A stretch of 64,000 bases of DNA from Stieleria maiorica (GTDB taxonomy: Bacteria; Planctomycetota; Planctomycetia; Pirellulales; Pirellulaceae): NCBI RefSeq assembly GCF_008035925.1, contig NZ_CP036264.1, forward strand, positions 2,205,409-2,269,408, written 5' to 3'. This document shows positions 62,745 to 64,000 of this stretch, piece by piece. Both the position numbers and the translations under genes were made by a program. The notes under the pieces are model-generated. The model made no database searches, was not told the origin of the DNA, and was given only the letters and a program-made list of their open reading frames with translations. Position 1 is the stretch's first letter. Each line of letters opens with the position of its first letter.

Positions 62745-63036
62745 TTCCTTTGTTGTGACAGGTTGGGACTCGATGAGAGGGACCGTCCAGCTTAGGGCAG
62801 AGGCGAAACGCGACGAATCCAAATGATCTGGCCGATTGGGTAAGACGTGGTCGGTGGATGGGTGTACGACGTCCTTTCTAGGGCGTCGCACTGAGCCCCG
62901 CGCGCGACGGCCCGGAAGGGCCATCGTACCCCAAGAAAAGCATCGCCCTAAGCTGGACGGTCGCTAAAGTGATGCCCCTATCGTTGGTGTGAAACGCCTG
63001 TCGACGCGCCATGTCGACGGCGTGGGCTCAAAACGA

Positions 63037-64000
63037 TCAGTCGTCGAGTTTGGATTCGAGTTTCTTCAGCTGGTCGCGCAGCCGTTGGATCTCAGCTTTC
63101 ACATCGTCCGAATCGTCCGCGACAGTTGGTGGGGGCGATGGTGCCGACGGCGGCGGCAAGACGGCTTCGGCGGCCGGTTCCGCTTGCGGATTGTCAGCCG
63201 TTGCGGCTTTCGACTCCGCAGGCGTTGGTGATGACGCATTCGATTGGCCGAACATGCCGCCGAGGACCGAGCCGAGGCCGCCGACCAGCGAACCGCCGGC
63301 GTTGCCATTTGCGGGTGTCGCAGTTTCTGGACTGTCGTCGCTTTGAAGTGAAAGCGTGGCCGTGGCGAGTCGATTGTCACGGATCAGTTGGAGTTCGGCC
63401 GGGGAATCGGCAGGCACGGTCGCTAGCAACGCGTACAATCCGGCGGTGTCGGAAACCATCTTGCCGTTGATCGCGACAATCCGGTCTTCCGTTTTCAGGC
63501 CTGCCGCGTCTGCCGGCGACCCGGGCTGGACTTGGGTCACGTGGACACCGCGGCGGCCGCGAACGTCACGAACTTCCGCGCCGATCTTCGGCTCGGCCGC
63601 CATTTTGGGTGCGGTTCCGGTGCTTGTTGCAGGAGCCGCGCCGGCTGTTTCGGTGGGCGAAAGCGGTTGCGGCCGCACCGTCGCCGCAACGGGAGGGTAA
63701 GCCGGGCGATCGGAGGGTTCAGCCGCGCCCTTGCCGGGTTGAGCGACCAGGGTGATGTCCAAGTCGCTGACTTGGCCGCCGCGTCCGATCCGCAGTCGAA
63801 CGCTGTCGCCGGGCGAATGTTTGCCGACTTCGCCGACCAATGCGGCGACGCTGGGCGTGGGGACACCGTCGATGGCAAAGATAAAGTCGCCGACACGCAG
63901 CCCTTCGTGGTTGGCGCGGGCGTGGTTGGCGAATTCCGTGATTTGAACGGCCGGGTAGCCCGGGTTGGCGGACACGCCCTTGATGCCGATCGAGGCGGCG
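63037..64000 (-). CDS. PDZ-domain protein, 5' end outside window
   Basis: The frame is open to the right edge, so the N-terminus is missing; about 320 residues are visible. Two PDZ domains are seen, the first near the edge (ANHEGLRVGDFIFAIDGVPT) and the second after a Pro/Thr/Ala linker (GSPADAAGLKTEDRIVAING). A Gly-rich patch (GGSLVGGLGSVLGGMFGQ), a Pro-rich linker and a short C-terminal coiled coil (DVKAEIQRLRDQLKKLESKL) follow. No protease domain is visible in this part. The coil suggests oligomer formation. Confidence 0.8.
   Translation of the reverse strand, partial: AASIGIKGVSANPGYPAVQITEFANHARANHEGLRVGDFIFAIDGVPTPSVAALVGEVGKHSPGDSVRLRIGRGGQVSDLDITLVAQPGKGAAEPSDRPAYPPVAATVRPQPLSPTETAGAAPATSTGTAPKMAAEPKIGAEVRDVRGRRGVHVTQVQPGSPADAAGLKTEDRIVAINGKMVSDTAGLYALLATVPADSPAELQLIRDNRLATATLSLQSDDSPETATPANGNAGGSLVGGLGSVLGGMFGQSNASSPTPAESKAATADNPQAEPAAEAVLPPPSAPSPPPTVADDSDDVKAEIQRLRDQLKKLESKLDD

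Overview
The window is chromosomal DNA of about 60% G+C from a planctomycete, most likely the order Pirellulales (Rhodopirellula/Stieleria-like). I infer this from families concentrated in that group: three sets of planctomycete-type cytochrome-motif proteins (PSD1/DUF1549/DUF1553 or DUF1592) paired with DUF1501 or DUF1552 proteins, two sulfatases, a DUF1559 prepilin-like protein, an ECF sigma factor next to a FecR-LamG membrane protein, and a GldA/GldFG/DUF4340 ABC system. No phage, transposase, CRISPR array or rRNA gene is visible. One tRNA gene, tRNA-Leu(GAG), is present.

Layout. 1-2.2 kb: the end of a siroheme nitrite/sulfite reductase and an NADPH-flavin reductase that probably feeds it. 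2.3-4.7 kb: two divergent response regulators (NarL type and sigma-54 activator type). 5.1-12.5 kb, minus strand: a ThuA-like protein, then a tightly overlapping four-gene operon with an NPCBM-like exported protein, one HtrA-type protease with a complete triad, and two HtrA paralogues that have lost the whole triad. 12.8-16.2 kb: small exported proteins, xerD and a mini-operon of three tiny overlapping genes. 16.3-22.2 kb: ABC ATPase, GldF-GldG fusion and DUF4340-FKBP fusion. 22.3-37.7 kb, all minus strand: PDZ protein, DUF1501, PSD1, sulfatase, FecR-LamG, ECF sigma, DUF1552, DUF1592. 38.1-39.9 kb: KDPG aldolase and KDG kinase. 40.3-49.2 kb: zinc-ribbon protein, second sulfatase, second DUF1501/PSD1 pair, aldehyde dehydrogenase. 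49.9-64 kb: small lipoprotein, DUF1559 protein, TPR/FG-GAP lipoprotein, S9 peptidase, tRNA-Leu, alpha/beta-hydrolase lipoprotein, an extended CsrA, a small conserved-looking gene and a truncated PDZ protein.

How it fits together. The sulfatases, cytochrome-motif proteins, KDPG aldolase, KDG kinase and aldehyde dehydrogenase suggest breakdown of sulfated or uronate-rich polysaccharides, with the ECF sigma/FecR pair as a possible local controller. Both PSD1 proteins carry an inserted module that looks carbohydrate-binding, which fits this view. The most unusual locus is the protease/pseudoprotease operon at 6.3-12.5 kb.

Intergenic DNA is long and packed with short palindromic repeats. At least eight families can be told apart by eye, several present in two to four copies, one nested inside another, one overlapping a stop codon, and one expanded into a roughly 138-bp tandem array.
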